From assembly GCF_022829585.1 (NCBI RefSeq), contig NZ_JAKSYC010000282.1, forward strand, positions 1 to 32,529: DNA of 32,529 bases, given 5' to 3'. The notes beneath the pieces are model-generated. The model saw only the letters and a list, made by a program, of their open reading frames with translations, was not told where the DNA came from and searched no databases. Positions 22,616 through 30,203 of this stretch are shown here, in pieces. How positions within the stretch are numbered: position 1 is the first letter of the stretch; the number at the start of each line of letters is the position of its first letter. The translations under genes and the position numbers were made by a program. Source of the stretch: Methylobacterium sp. J-026. GTDB taxonomy: Bacteria > Pseudomonadota > Alphaproteobacteria > Rhizobiales > Beijerinckiaceae.

Positions 22616-23377
22616 ATGCGGAAGCCGCACAGCGATCTGGCATCCATTCAGCCGATGAGCGTGGTCGGCCTGCCATCGGCCACGCTGAAGGCGAACCAAG
22701 CCTACGACACCCTGCGGCGGGAGATCGTCTCCTGTCGCCTGCTGCCGGGCACGCGCTTCACCGAGACCGAGCTGATGGAGCGCTTCGCGCTGGGCAAGGC
22801 CAGCTGCCGGATCGCGCTCCAGCGCCTCACGCAGGACGGCTTCGTCGCCTCCATGCCGCGGCACGGCTACCGGGTCGCGCCGGTCACCGTGAAGGACGTG
22901 GACGAGATCTTCGCCCTGCGCACCGAGCTGGAGCCGCTGGCGGCCCGCGGCGCGGCCGGGCGGGTGAACCGGGGGCAGCTGGAGCGGCTCGAACAGGCCT
23001 GCCGCCGGCGCATCGACGTCGATGTCGGCAACCAGATCGACTTCTTCTTGGAGGCCAACCGCAGCTTCCACCTGGCGATCGCCGTCGCGTCCGGGAACCA
23101 GCGCCTCTGCCGCGTTCTTTCGGGCCTCCTCGACGAGATGACCCGCCTCGTGGCGCTCGGCTTCGGCGTGCAGGGCGTGCGGCCCAACATTGAGAACGAC
23201 CACACCGCCATGATCGAGCATCTCGTGGCGGGGGACGCCGAGAGCGCCGCCCAGGTGGCGCGCCGCCACGTCGAGACCTTCCGCGCCATGACCCTGGAGA
23301 AGGTGATCGCGAGCCTGCGCGACACCGCCGTGATCGGGCCGGCCGCGCCCGTCCAGGCGGACGGGGGCGACCGGTGA
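22616..23377 (+). CDS. GntR-family regulator with FCD ligand domain
   Basis: The 253-residue transcription factor has an N-terminal winged helix (about 26-90: YDTLRREIVSCRLLPGTRF, then TELMERFALGKASCRIALQRL and the wing MPRHGYRV). An all-helical FCD domain (95-230) follows, with candidate metal ligands His152, His196 and His218. FCD regulators usually repress neighbouring catabolic genes and release DNA on binding a carboxylic acid. AGGGGA lies about 4 bases before ATG 22616; an upstream in-frame ATG (22571) lacks such a site. The stop overlaps the ATPase start (GTGA), so it leads and probably autoregulates the eight-gene operon. It may also act at the palindrome near 18011. Confidence 0.9.
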   Translation: MRKPHSDLASIQPMSVVGLPSATLKANQAYDTLRREIVSCRLLPGTRFTETELMERFALGKASCRIALQRLTQDGFVASMPRHGYRVAPVTVKDVDEIFALRTELEPLAARGAAGRVNRGQLERLEQACRRRIDVDVGNQIDFFLEANRSFHLAIAVASGNQRLCRVLSGLLDEMTRLVALGFGVQGVRPNIENDHTAMIEHLVAGDAESAAQVARRHVETFRAMTLEKVIASLRDTAVIGPAAPVQADGGDR

Positions 23378-24141
23378 ACGCGGTCGAGATCGACCATGTC
23401 GGCAAGTGGTTCGGCCAGCGCGAGGGCGCGCCGCTCCACGTCCTCGAGGACATCGCCCTGACGGTGCCGCAGCGGGCGGTGGTGGCGATCGTCGGCGCGT
23501 CGGGCTGCGGGAAGAGCACGCTGCTCAACATCATCGCCGGGCTGATCGAGCCGGATGCCGGCGGCGTGCGCCTGTTCGGCACCGCGGCCCGGGAATTCCG
23601 CGACTGGCGCGCGATGACCTACATGTTCCAGGAGGATCGGCTCCTGCCCTGGCGGACGGCGGCGCAGAACGTCGCCTTCGGGCTCGAGGCCGGCAGCATG
23701 CCGGCCGCCGAGCGTCGCCGGCGCGTCGACGAGACTCTCGAGCTCGTCGGCCTGTCGCGCTTCCGCGACGCCTATCCGCACGAGCTCTCCGGCGGGATGC
23801 GCAGCCGCGTCGCCCTGGCCCGCAGCCTCGTGACCGAGCCGAGTCTCCTGCTCCTCGACGAGCCGTTCTCGAAGCTCGATCCGACTATCCGCGCTCAGAT
23901 GCACGCGGAGCTGCTGCGCATCGCGGCCTTGCGGGCGATGACGTTGATCTTCGTGACCCACGACGTGGAGGAGGCGGTGGTGCTGGCCGACCGGATCGTC
24001 GTGCTGCAGCCGCATCCGGGCCGCGTCCGCCTCGTTCAGGAAGTTGGCCTCGACCGCCCGCGGGATCCACTCTCGGAGGCGGTGACCGAACAGGTCCGCC
24101 GCCTGCGCCTCGCCCTCTCGGAGGAGCCGGCCCCATGCTAG
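23374..24141 (+). CDS. ABC transporter ATPase, NitT/TauT type (intact)
   Basis: The 255-residue ATP-binding subunit has Walker A GASGCGKST (41-49), MFQEDRLLPW with the Q-loop Gln, signature LSGGM (138-142), Walker B LLLLDEP (158-164) and switch His196. The start is GTG 23374, overlapping the regulator stop. Its 3' end overlaps the permease gene by seven bases. It is the energy source for the importer formed with 24135 and 24947. Because its counterpart at 19166 is broken, it could also serve that permease, as ATPase sharing is known among ABC importers. Confidence 0.92.
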   Translation: MNAVEIDHVGKWFGQREGAPLHVLEDIALTVPQRAVVAIVGASGCGKSTLLNIIAGLIEPDAGGVRLFGTAAREFRDWRAMTYMFQEDRLLPWRTAAQNVAFGLEAGSMPAAERRRRVDETLELVGLSRFRDAYPHELSGGMRSRVALARSLVTEPSLLLLDEPFSKLDPTIRAQMHAELLRIAALRAMTLIFVTHDVEEAVVLADRIVVLQPHPGRVRLVQEVGLDRPRDPLSEAVTEQVRRLRLALSEEPAPC

Positions 24142-24950
24142 TGCGGACGCCCGAGGCCATGCTGCGCCGCCCGAGGGCCGGCGTCGTCCGCGCCTATGGC
24201 GGCACGCTCCTGCAGCGTCTTGCCCTGATCGGGCTGGCCCTGGCCGCCTGGCAGATCGGCGCCCTCCACGCGCCGAGCTTCGTCCTGCCGAGCCCGGCCC
24301 GCGTCTGGACGGCCTGGACCGGCCTCGTCGCCACGCCGAGCTTCGCCGCCGATCTCAGCATCACCCTCGGCCGCGTCGCCGCGGGCTTCGCCCTTGCCGC
24401 CCTGGTCGGCCTGCCGCTCGGCCTCGCGCTGGGCGGAAGCCGGGCGCTCGGCGGGTTCTTCGAGCCGGTGCTCACGGTTATGAACACCGTCTCGTCGGCG
24501 ATCTGGGCGATCTTCGCGTTGATCTGGTTCGGGCTGTCGAACTGGACCACGATTTTCGTGGTGTTCATGACCGCGATGCCGCTGATCCTGACCAATGTCT
24601 GGCAGGGCACCCAGACGGTCAGCGCCGAGCATCTCGAACTCGCCCGCACCTTCCGCATGCCCCGGCGGAAGGTGCTGACCAAGATCTACCTGCCGACCAT
24701 CCTGCCGGCCTTCTTCTCGGGCGCCCGGCTCGCCATCGGCTTCGGCGCCCGGGTGGTGCTGGTGGCGGAGAGCCTCGGGGCGAGCAGCGGCATCGGATAC
24801 CGGCTACGTCAGGCCGCCGACCTCGTGCAGACCGATCAGGTCTTCGCCTGGACCCTCACCCTCGTCGCCCTGATGATCGGCCTAGAGACCCTGGTCCTCA
24901 AGCCGGCGGAGCGGCGCCTGTTCGCCTGGAAGAAGGCGAGCCCGGCATGA
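24135..24950 (+). CDS. ABC transporter permease, NitT/TauT type
   Basis: The 271-residue inner-membrane permease begins at ATG 24135, seven bases inside the ATPase gene; the longer frame upstream is a shadow of that gene. Hydrophobic segments lie near 26-44, 78-101, 120-140, 145-160, 200-218 and 240-257. The ATPase-docking motif reads ELARTFRMPRRK followed by IYLPTILPA. The stop overlaps the next gene's ATG (ATGA). It is the channel of the second importer in the bracketed segment. Confidence 0.9.
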   Translation: MLVRTPEAMLRRPRAGVVRAYGGTLLQRLALIGLALAAWQIGALHAPSFVLPSPARVWTAWTGLVATPSFAADLSITLGRVAAGFALAALVGLPLGLALGGSRALGGFFEPVLTVMNTVSSAIWAIFALIWFGLSNWTTIFVVFMTAMPLILTNVWQGTQTVSAEHLELARTFRMPRRKVLTKIYLPTILPAFFSGARLAIGFGARVVLVAESLGASSGIGYRLRQAADLVQTDQVFAWTLTLVALMIGLETLVLKPAERRLFAWKKASPA

Positions 24951-25984
24951 GCGCGGCCCCCGATGGTCCCCGTCGCCCCGCTACCAGAGTTCAGGAGGCC
25001 GCGTTGAAACGGATCGGTGCCCTTCTCGCCTGCGCGCTGCTCGCGGCGGCGCTGCCAGGCCGCGCCCAGGCCCAAACGGTCCGCATCGGCTACTGGAGCT
25101 CGGGCATCAGCCTCGGCTTCGGCGCGGTGCTCGAAGCTGGCCAGTTCATGGAGAAGCAGGGGCTGACGCCGGAATACGTCAAGTTCCCCGACGTCAACGC
25201 GCCCACCAAGGCGATGGCGGCCGGCGCCATCGATTTTGCCATCGCGGCGAGCGCCGGAACCTCGCTGAGCGTCACCGCCGACGGCCTGCCGCTCAGCATC
25301 GTTCTGGCGACGCAGGTGGCCGATCTCGACTTCGTCGTGCCGGAGGATTCCCCGATCCGGACGATGGCGGATCTCAAGGGCAAGAAGATCGGCACATCGC
25401 CGGCGGGCAGCGGTACCGCCGCCATCGCGGCCGCCCTCCTCGAAGGCAATCACGGCCTCAAGCCCGCCGATTACCAGGCGGTGCCGGGCAACGACTCGCG
25501 GCTGGCGCAATTCCTCGTCCAGAAGGACATCGACGCGGCCGCGTTGCGGACCGTCACCCTGGCGCTCCTGCCGGACGTCAAGATGCGCCGGCTCGGGACG
25601 TTTCGCGAGGAATGGAAGCGCCTCACCCGGCAGGACGCCCCGCCCGTGCTCGGCGTCGGCCTGATGCGCAAAGCCTGGATGGTGCAGAATCCGGAAGGGC
25701 CCGCCAAGGTGGTCGCGGCGATGCGCAAGGCGTTCGAGTACGGCAAGGCCGACAAGCCCGGCGTGGCCAAGATCCTGATGGCCTCCGCCAACCTGAACGC
25801 CACCGATGCCGCGGCCTACGCGGCGCTCTGGGACGGCATCTACACCGTCAGCCTGGAACCCGCCGACATCGCCTCCCTCAAGCGGGAATTCGAGGTCTTC
25901 AAGGCGGTCGGCGCCGTCCAGGGAAGTCTGCCCGAGGGAGCCCTCGTGCCGGGCCCATATGAGCAGTCGAAGGTTATCCCCTAA
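24947..25984 (+). CDS. ABC transporter substrate-binding protein, TauA/SsuA-like
   Basis: The protein is a periplasmic ligand receptor (345 residues from ATG 24947). Two starts compete. ATG 24947 overlaps the permease stop. TTG 25004 follows a perfect AGGAGG by five bases and opens directly onto the signal peptide LKRIGALLACALLAAALPG, cleaved after AQA. The shorter form makes the better signal peptide. The mature region has VRIGYWSSGISLGFGAVLE, a KAMAAGAIDFAIA domain typical of TauA/SsuA receptors and DLKGKKIGTSPAGSGT. The ligand is unidentified. It is followed after 48 bases by the catabolic genes of the same operon. Confidence 0.88.
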   Translation: MSAAPDGPRRPATRVQEAALKRIGALLACALLAAALPGRAQAQTVRIGYWSSGISLGFGAVLEAGQFMEKQGLTPEYVKFPDVNAPTKAMAAGAIDFAIAASAGTSLSVTADGLPLSIVLATQVADLDFVVPEDSPIRTMADLKGKKIGTSPAGSGTAAIAAALLEGNHGLKPADYQAVPGNDSRLAQFLVQKDIDAAALRTVTLALLPDVKMRRLGTFREEWKRLTRQDAPPVLGVGLMRKAWMVQNPEGPAKVVAAMRKAFEYGKADKPGVAKILMASANLNATDAAAYAALWDGIYTVSLEPADIASLKREFEVFKAVGAVQGSLPEGALVPGPYEQSKVIP

Positions 25985-26032
25985 CCGTCGGCAGGAAGAC
26001 CCGACGCCTTACCGAGAGGAAACAGGTCCCCC

Positions 26033-27049
26033 ATGGCAGACACGATGCGAGCCCTCGTGCTGGAGGCGCACGGCGACATCGACACGCTGAAGGTCGTCGC
26101 CGACTATCCGAAGCCCGCTCCGGGCCCCGACGAGGTCCTCATCCGGGTGGGCGCCTCCTCGTTCAACTACCACGACGTGTTCACCGTGAAGGGCATGCCC
26201 GGCATCAAGGTGCCGATGCCGGTGGTGATCGGCCTCGACATGGCCGGCCAGATCGTCGAGCTCGGCGCGGGCGTCGCGGACTGGCGCGTCGGCGACCGGG
26301 TCCTGGTCAATCCGCTGAACAAGGCCAAGGGCCTGATGGGCGAGATGCTCGACGGCGGCATGGCTGAGTATTGCCGGGTCTCGACGAGCCAGCTGATCGC
26401 GATGCCGCCCGACGTGAGCTACGCGGACGCCGCGTCGCTGCCCGTGGCCTACGGCACCGCCCACCGGATGCTGATCACCCACAACACCGTGAAGGGCGGC
26501 GACAAGGTCCTGATCCTGGGCGCCAGCGGCGGCGTCGGTACCGGCTGCGTGATGCTGGCCAAGCAACTCGGCGCCGAGGTGATCGCCTGCGCGGGCAGCG
26601 CCGAGAAGATGGAGGCGCTGAAGGCGCTCGGGGCCGATCACGTGGTCAATTACCGCGAGACCGACTTCTCGAAATGGGCGATCCAGACCTACGGTAAGTC
26701 GCAGCGCCGGACGTACGAGGGCGGCGTCGATGTGGTGATCAACTTCACCGGCGGCGACACTTGGGTGCCCTCGCTTAAATGCCTGAAGCGCGGCGGCACG
26801 CTCTTGGTCTGCGGCGCTACCGCAGGGCACGATCCGAAGGAGGATCTCCGCTACATCTGGAGCTTCGAGCTGAAGGTGATCGGCTCGAACAGCTTCTACG
26901 ACGACAATCTCGCGGCCCTGTTGGACATGATCCAGGCCGGTACCCTCAAGCCCACGATCGACAGGGTCCTGCCCCTGGAGGAGGCGGCCGAGGGCCTGCG
27001 GATGATCCGCGACCGCGAGGTCATGGGCAAGATCGTCGTCACGCCGTAG
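26033..27049 (+). CDS. zinc-free MDR oxidoreductase (quinone oxidoreductase-like)
   Basis: The 338-residue medium-chain dehydrogenase/reductase has a GroES-like N-terminal half and a Rossmann C-terminal half with the nucleotide site LGASGGVGTG. The position that holds the catalytic zinc cysteine in alcohol dehydrogenases reads SSFNYHDVF, and the four-cysteine structural-zinc lobe is absent. It is therefore a quinone oxidoreductase/enoyl reductase type that passes NAD(P)H hydride to an activated double bond without zinc. In this operon an enoyl-CoA or enone reduction is plausible. ATG 26033 follows GAGAGGAAACAGG. It is 11 bases from the thioesterase gene. Confidence 0.87.
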   Translation: MADTMRALVLEAHGDIDTLKVVADYPKPAPGPDEVLIRVGASSFNYHDVFTVKGMPGIKVPMPVVIGLDMAGQIVELGAGVADWRVGDRVLVNPLNKAKGLMGEMLDGGMAEYCRVSTSQLIAMPPDVSYADAASLPVAYGTAHRMLITHNTVKGGDKVLILGASGGVGTGCVMLAKQLGAEVIACAGSAEKMEALKALGADHVVNYRETDFSKWAIQTYGKSQRRTYEGGVDVVINFTGGDTWVPSLKCLKRGGTLLVCGATAGHDPKEDLRYIWSFELKVIGSNSFYDDNLAALLDMIQAGTLKPTIDRVLPLEEAAEGLRMIRDREVMGKIVVTP

Positions 27050-27060
27050 GAGCACCTGCC

Positions 27061-27492
27061 ATGTCGGATACTCAGACGCCCGCGCCCCTAAGCCGGGAAG
27101 ACGTGGAGACGCTGCTCCTGCGCGGGCCGTTCCACCAGTGGCTCGGCCTGTCCGTCGTCTCGGTTGGGGCGGGCACGATCGAGCTGAAGGCGACGTGGCG
27201 TCCGGAATGGGTCGTCAACGCCGAGCGCGGCTACGTCCACGGCGGCATTCTGGCGACCCTGGTGGATCTCACCGCCGATTGGGCACTTGTGTCCAAGACT
27301 GGCCGCGGCGTGCCGACTGTGGACCTGCGCGTCGATTATCACCGCCCGGCGATGCAGGGAGACCTGACCTGCCGGGGCACGGTGGTGAAGTTCGGCGGCC
27401 AGCTCTCGGTGGCCGAGGCGCAGATCCTCGATTCCGAGGGCCGGCTGCTCGCCAGCGGCCGCGGCGTCTACATGACCGCGCCGCCGAAATGA
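27061..27492 (+). CDS. hotdog-fold thioesterase, PaaI type
   Basis: The 143-residue cytoplasmic protein has the PaaI/4HBT hotdog pattern: NAERGYVHGGILATLVDL, with HGG at 60-62 on the central helix and Asp69. It then has VDLRVDYHRPA and a final GRLLASGRGVYM strand. Such enzymes hydrolyse acyl-CoA thioesters, often to rescue CoA from dead-end aromatic or branched intermediates. Placement beside an acyl-CoA synthetase fits a CoA-recycling role. It starts at ATG 27061 and its stop overlaps the next ATG (ATGA). Confidence 0.87.
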   Translation: MSDTQTPAPLSREDVETLLLRGPFHQWLGLSVVSVGAGTIELKATWRPEWVVNAERGYVHGGILATLVDLTADWALVSKTGRGVPTVDLRVDYHRPAMQGDLTCRGTVVKFGGQLSVAEAQILDSEGRLLASGRGVYMTAPPK

Positions 27493-28313
27493 GTGACGCC
27501 GCGGGGAGTGCGGTCTGGCCGGGTCCCGCCCTCGACCACGTGGTGATCAACGTCCTCCGCCGCATGGATGCGGCGGCGGCCCTGTTCACCGATCTCGGCT
27601 TCCAGCTGACGCCGCGCGGGCGCCATTCGCTCGGGTCCATCAACCACCTGATGATGACGCCCGGCGCCTATCTGGAGCTGGTCGGCGTGCCCGAGGACGG
27701 CCCGCAGCGCCAGGACGTGCTCGACAGCCCGTTCGGGCTGAACGGTCTCGTCGTGGCGAGCACCGACGCGGACGAGACCTTTGCCCGGCTCTTGGCGTCC
27801 GGCCTCCCGGTCGGGCCGCCGGTGGCGTTCTCGCGGCCGGTCACCCTGGAGGACAGGACCGAGGAGGCCCGGTTCCGGACCGTGCGCCTGCCGACGTCGC
27901 TGTTTCCGGCCGGCCGGATCTACCATTGCCAGCACCTGACCCCGGACCTGGTCTGGAGGGCGCCCTGGTTCGCACACTCGAACGGGTTCTGTGGCATCGG
28001 CGGCTTCACGGTCGCGAGTCCGGAGCCCGCGGCGGAGGCGCCGCGCTACGCTGCAGCCTGTGGCGCGGCGGCCGAGCGGGACGAGGCAGCGTGGACCTTC
28101 CGGCTGGGCGAGACTCGCGTGACGATCGAGCCGGGCCCGGCGGCGCGCTTCGCCGGCCTCGTGCTGCACTTCGCCGACCTGACCGTGCTCGAGGCCCGGG
28201 CCCGCGCCGTACCGGACGCGGACTGGACCCGTCTGTCCTCCGAGGAGGCGGAGCTGGCGCTGCCGGACTTCCAGCTCACGCTGCGCTGCAGGAGCGTCCG
28301 ATGCGCCCCTTGA
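27489..28313 (+). CDS. VOC-superfamily protein (glyoxalase-like)
   Basis: The 274-residue protein starts at ATG 27489, overlapping the thioesterase stop; the longer frame upstream is a shadow. It opens with ALDHVVINVLRRMDAAAALFTDLGF, the first beta-alpha-beta module of vicinal-oxygen-chelate proteins, and continues HSLGSINHLM and AYLELVGVPE, resembling the Glyoxalase_3-like group. Possible metal ligands are His17 in LDHVV and Glu61 in YLELVG. VOC enzymes include isomerases, epimerases, dioxygenases and lyases, so the reaction cannot be named. It overlaps the acyl-CoA synthetase gene by 13 bases and must be co-expressed. Methylmalonyl-CoA epimerase-like activity on a CoA ester is one possibility. 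Confidence 0.82.
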   Translation: MSDAAGSAVWPGPALDHVVINVLRRMDAAAALFTDLGFQLTPRGRHSLGSINHLMMTPGAYLELVGVPEDGPQRQDVLDSPFGLNGLVVASTDADETFARLLASGLPVGPPVAFSRPVTLEDRTEEARFRTVRLPTSLFPAGRIYHCQHLTPDLVWRAPWFAHSNGFCGIGGFTVASPEPAAEAPRYAAACGAAAERDEAAWTFRLGETRVTIEPGPAARFAGLVLHFADLTVLEARARAVPDADWTRLSSEEAELALPDFQLTLRCRSVRCAP

Positions 28314-29809
28314 CCAATCTCGGCGCCCTCGTCGACCACGCTGGCGATCCCGACGCACCCATGATCATCGGACTGCGTCCGGGCGCCGAGCCACTGATCC
28401 TGTCCCGCGCGGCCCTCGACGCGATGGCCGACGCTTTCACCCGCGGGCTGCTCCGCGGCGGCCTGCGACGGGGCGAGCGCATCGCGATCCTGTCGGCCAA
28501 CCGGCCCGAGTTCACCGCGCTGCTGCTCGGGGCGATGCGCGCCGGGATTGTCCCGACGCCCGTGAACTACAAGTTTCCCGCGGCCACGATCCGGAACGTG
28601 CTCGCCGATTGCGGCGCGCGCCTCGTCGTCTGCGACGCGCCGCGGCGCGCGCAGCTTCCCGCCGACCTGCCGCCGGATCTGCGCGTCGCCGAGTTCGATG
28701 CCGCGGGTGCGGACGGGATCGGGCCGTGGCTCGATCCGGGCCCGTTCGACCCAATCGACCCGCACCCGGACGAAATGGGGCTGCTCCTGTACACATCCGG
28801 CTCAACCGGCCGTCCGAAGGGCGTGATGCTCTCGCATGCGAGCCACCTTTGGGTGGCGCGCACGCGCATGGCGGAGGACGACCTGCGGCAGGACCGCGTC
28901 CTGATCGCGGCGCCGCTCTACCACATGAACGCGCTGGCCCTGGCGCTCCTGGTCTGCGCGTCCGGCGCCACCATGGTGCTGCTGCCGCAATTCGAGGCCC
29001 GCGCCTATATCGAGGCCATCAGCCGGCGCCGCTGCACATGGCTCACCGCCGTGCCGCCGATGATCGCCATGATGCTGCGGGAGAGCGATGCGCTCGCGCA
29101 GGCCGATCTGACGAGCGTGCGCGTTGTGCGGATGGGCTCCGCCCCAGTCAACGACACCCTGGCGCGCCAGATCCGGGCCCTCCTGCCCAATGCCCGCATC
29201 ATCAACGCCTACGGCACCACCGAGGGCGGTCCTATCGTGTTCACGCAGCACCCGGACGGGCTGCCGACGCCGATCGCCTCCGTGGGCTATCCCCATCCGG
29301 GCGTCTCGGTGCGTCTCGTCGGTCCGAAGGCTCCGGAGACCGGGGTGCTGCAGATCCGCAGCTCGGCTCTCATGCTGGGCTATCACAACAGGCCGGAGAC
29401 ACCGTCGCCGATCACCGCGGATGGCTACTATGACACCGGCGACATCTTCCGCCGGGATGAGCACGGCTTCCATACCGTCCTGGGCCGGACCGACGACATG
29501 TTCGTCTCCGGCGGCGAGAACATCTTCCCGGGCGAGGTCGAACTCGTCATCGAGAGCCACCCGGACGTGCTGCAGGCCTGCGTGGTCCCGGTCGAGGACG
29601 CGATCAAGGGCACCAAGCCGGTGGCTTTCGTCGTCCTGCGCCCGGGCGCTGCGGCCGACGAGACCGTGATCAAGCAGCACGTCCTCGCCAACGCCCCGGC
29701 CTATCAGCATCCCCGGCGGGTCTGGTTCCTCGATGCGATGCTGCTTGCCTCGACCAACAAAATCGACCGGAGCGGCCTGCAGCAGAAAGCAGCGTCTGAA
29801 ATTGGGTGA
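28301..29809 (+). CDS. AMP-forming acyl-CoA synthetase / ligase
   Basis: The 502-residue enzyme activates a carboxylic acid to acyl-AMP and then acyl-CoA. All core motifs are present: phosphate loop YTSGSTGRPKG (164-174), YGTTEGG (304-310), YYDTGD (376-381), the hinge region GRTDDMFVSGGENIFPGEVE (395-414) and the C-terminal catalytic Lys487 in STNKIDR. ATG 28301 lies 10 bases before the VOC stop; the upstream frame extension is a shadow. It is the last gene of the eight-gene operon and supplies the CoA thioester for the MDR, thioesterase and possibly the VOC protein. The acid may be the amidase product. Substrate class (aryl, medium-chain or other) is not evident. Confidence 0.92.
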   Translation: MRPLTNLGALVDHAGDPDAPMIIGLRPGAEPLILSRAALDAMADAFTRGLLRGGLRRGERIAILSANRPEFTALLLGAMRAGIVPTPVNYKFPAATIRNVLADCGARLVVCDAPRRAQLPADLPPDLRVAEFDAAGADGIGPWLDPGPFDPIDPHPDEMGLLLYTSGSTGRPKGVMLSHASHLWVARTRMAEDDLRQDRVLIAAPLYHMNALALALLVCASGATMVLLPQFEARAYIEAISRRRCTWLTAVPPMIAMMLRESDALAQADLTSVRVVRMGSAPVNDTLARQIRALLPNARIINAYGTTEGGPIVFTQHPDGLPTPIASVGYPHPGVSVRLVGPKAPETGVLQIRSSALMLGYHNRPETPSPITADGYYDTGDIFRRDEHGFHTVLGRTDDMFVSGGENIFPGEVELVIESHPDVLQACVVPVEDAIKGTKPVAFVVLRPGAAADETVIKQHVLANAPAYQHPRRVWFLDAMLLASTNKIDRSGLQQKAASEIG

Positions 29810-30203
29810 TATAAATAGCAGCAGCCGATCGCGGCTGCCCTGAAGCGTCGAAGAATTTGCGAGAAAGTCCGCTTTTTTAAAAAAATCCCGCACAGCGGAC
29901 CGGCTGCTTTCGGCCAGCATCTGCGGTCCAAAGCCCGGAAGGACGTCTCAAATGGGTGGAATGCGGCTCGTCCGCTTCCGAACGGCAATGCATCGAAGCG
30001 GACGTCGCCGCGCCTGCTTCCGTCCCTAAGCGGAAGCGCGGAACATCCGTTTGTAAAGGTCTTCGTGAGACACAATCTTCAGCCGGTACGGTTGGGTGCG
30101 CGGCTGCCGCCAAACCGTGTCCTCAGTGAGTTGTTTACGAATAAAATTCATTCGCTGTCACCGATTGATGCGCATAGTCCTCCCTGATTGAGGATCGTTC
30201 AAG
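29810..30203. terminator. operon end: hairpins, T/A tract and decayed repeats
   Basis: GCAGCCG-ATCG-CGGCTGC (29821-29838) is a perfect seven-pair hairpin 12 bases after the synthetase stop. A second stem pairs GTCCGCT with AGCGGAC around a T6A7 tract near 29868-29900. Either could terminate the operon. The stretch 29930-30050 has several GCTTCCG/CGGAAGC-type pieces typical of degenerate intergenic repeats. The promoter of the diguanylate cyclase should lie near the AT-rich 30130-30200. Confidence 0.5.

Noticed and set aside
22867..24015. 382-codon minus-strand frame across the regulator and ATPase genes
   Set aside because: It is antisense to two genes with complete motifs and resembles no protein family.
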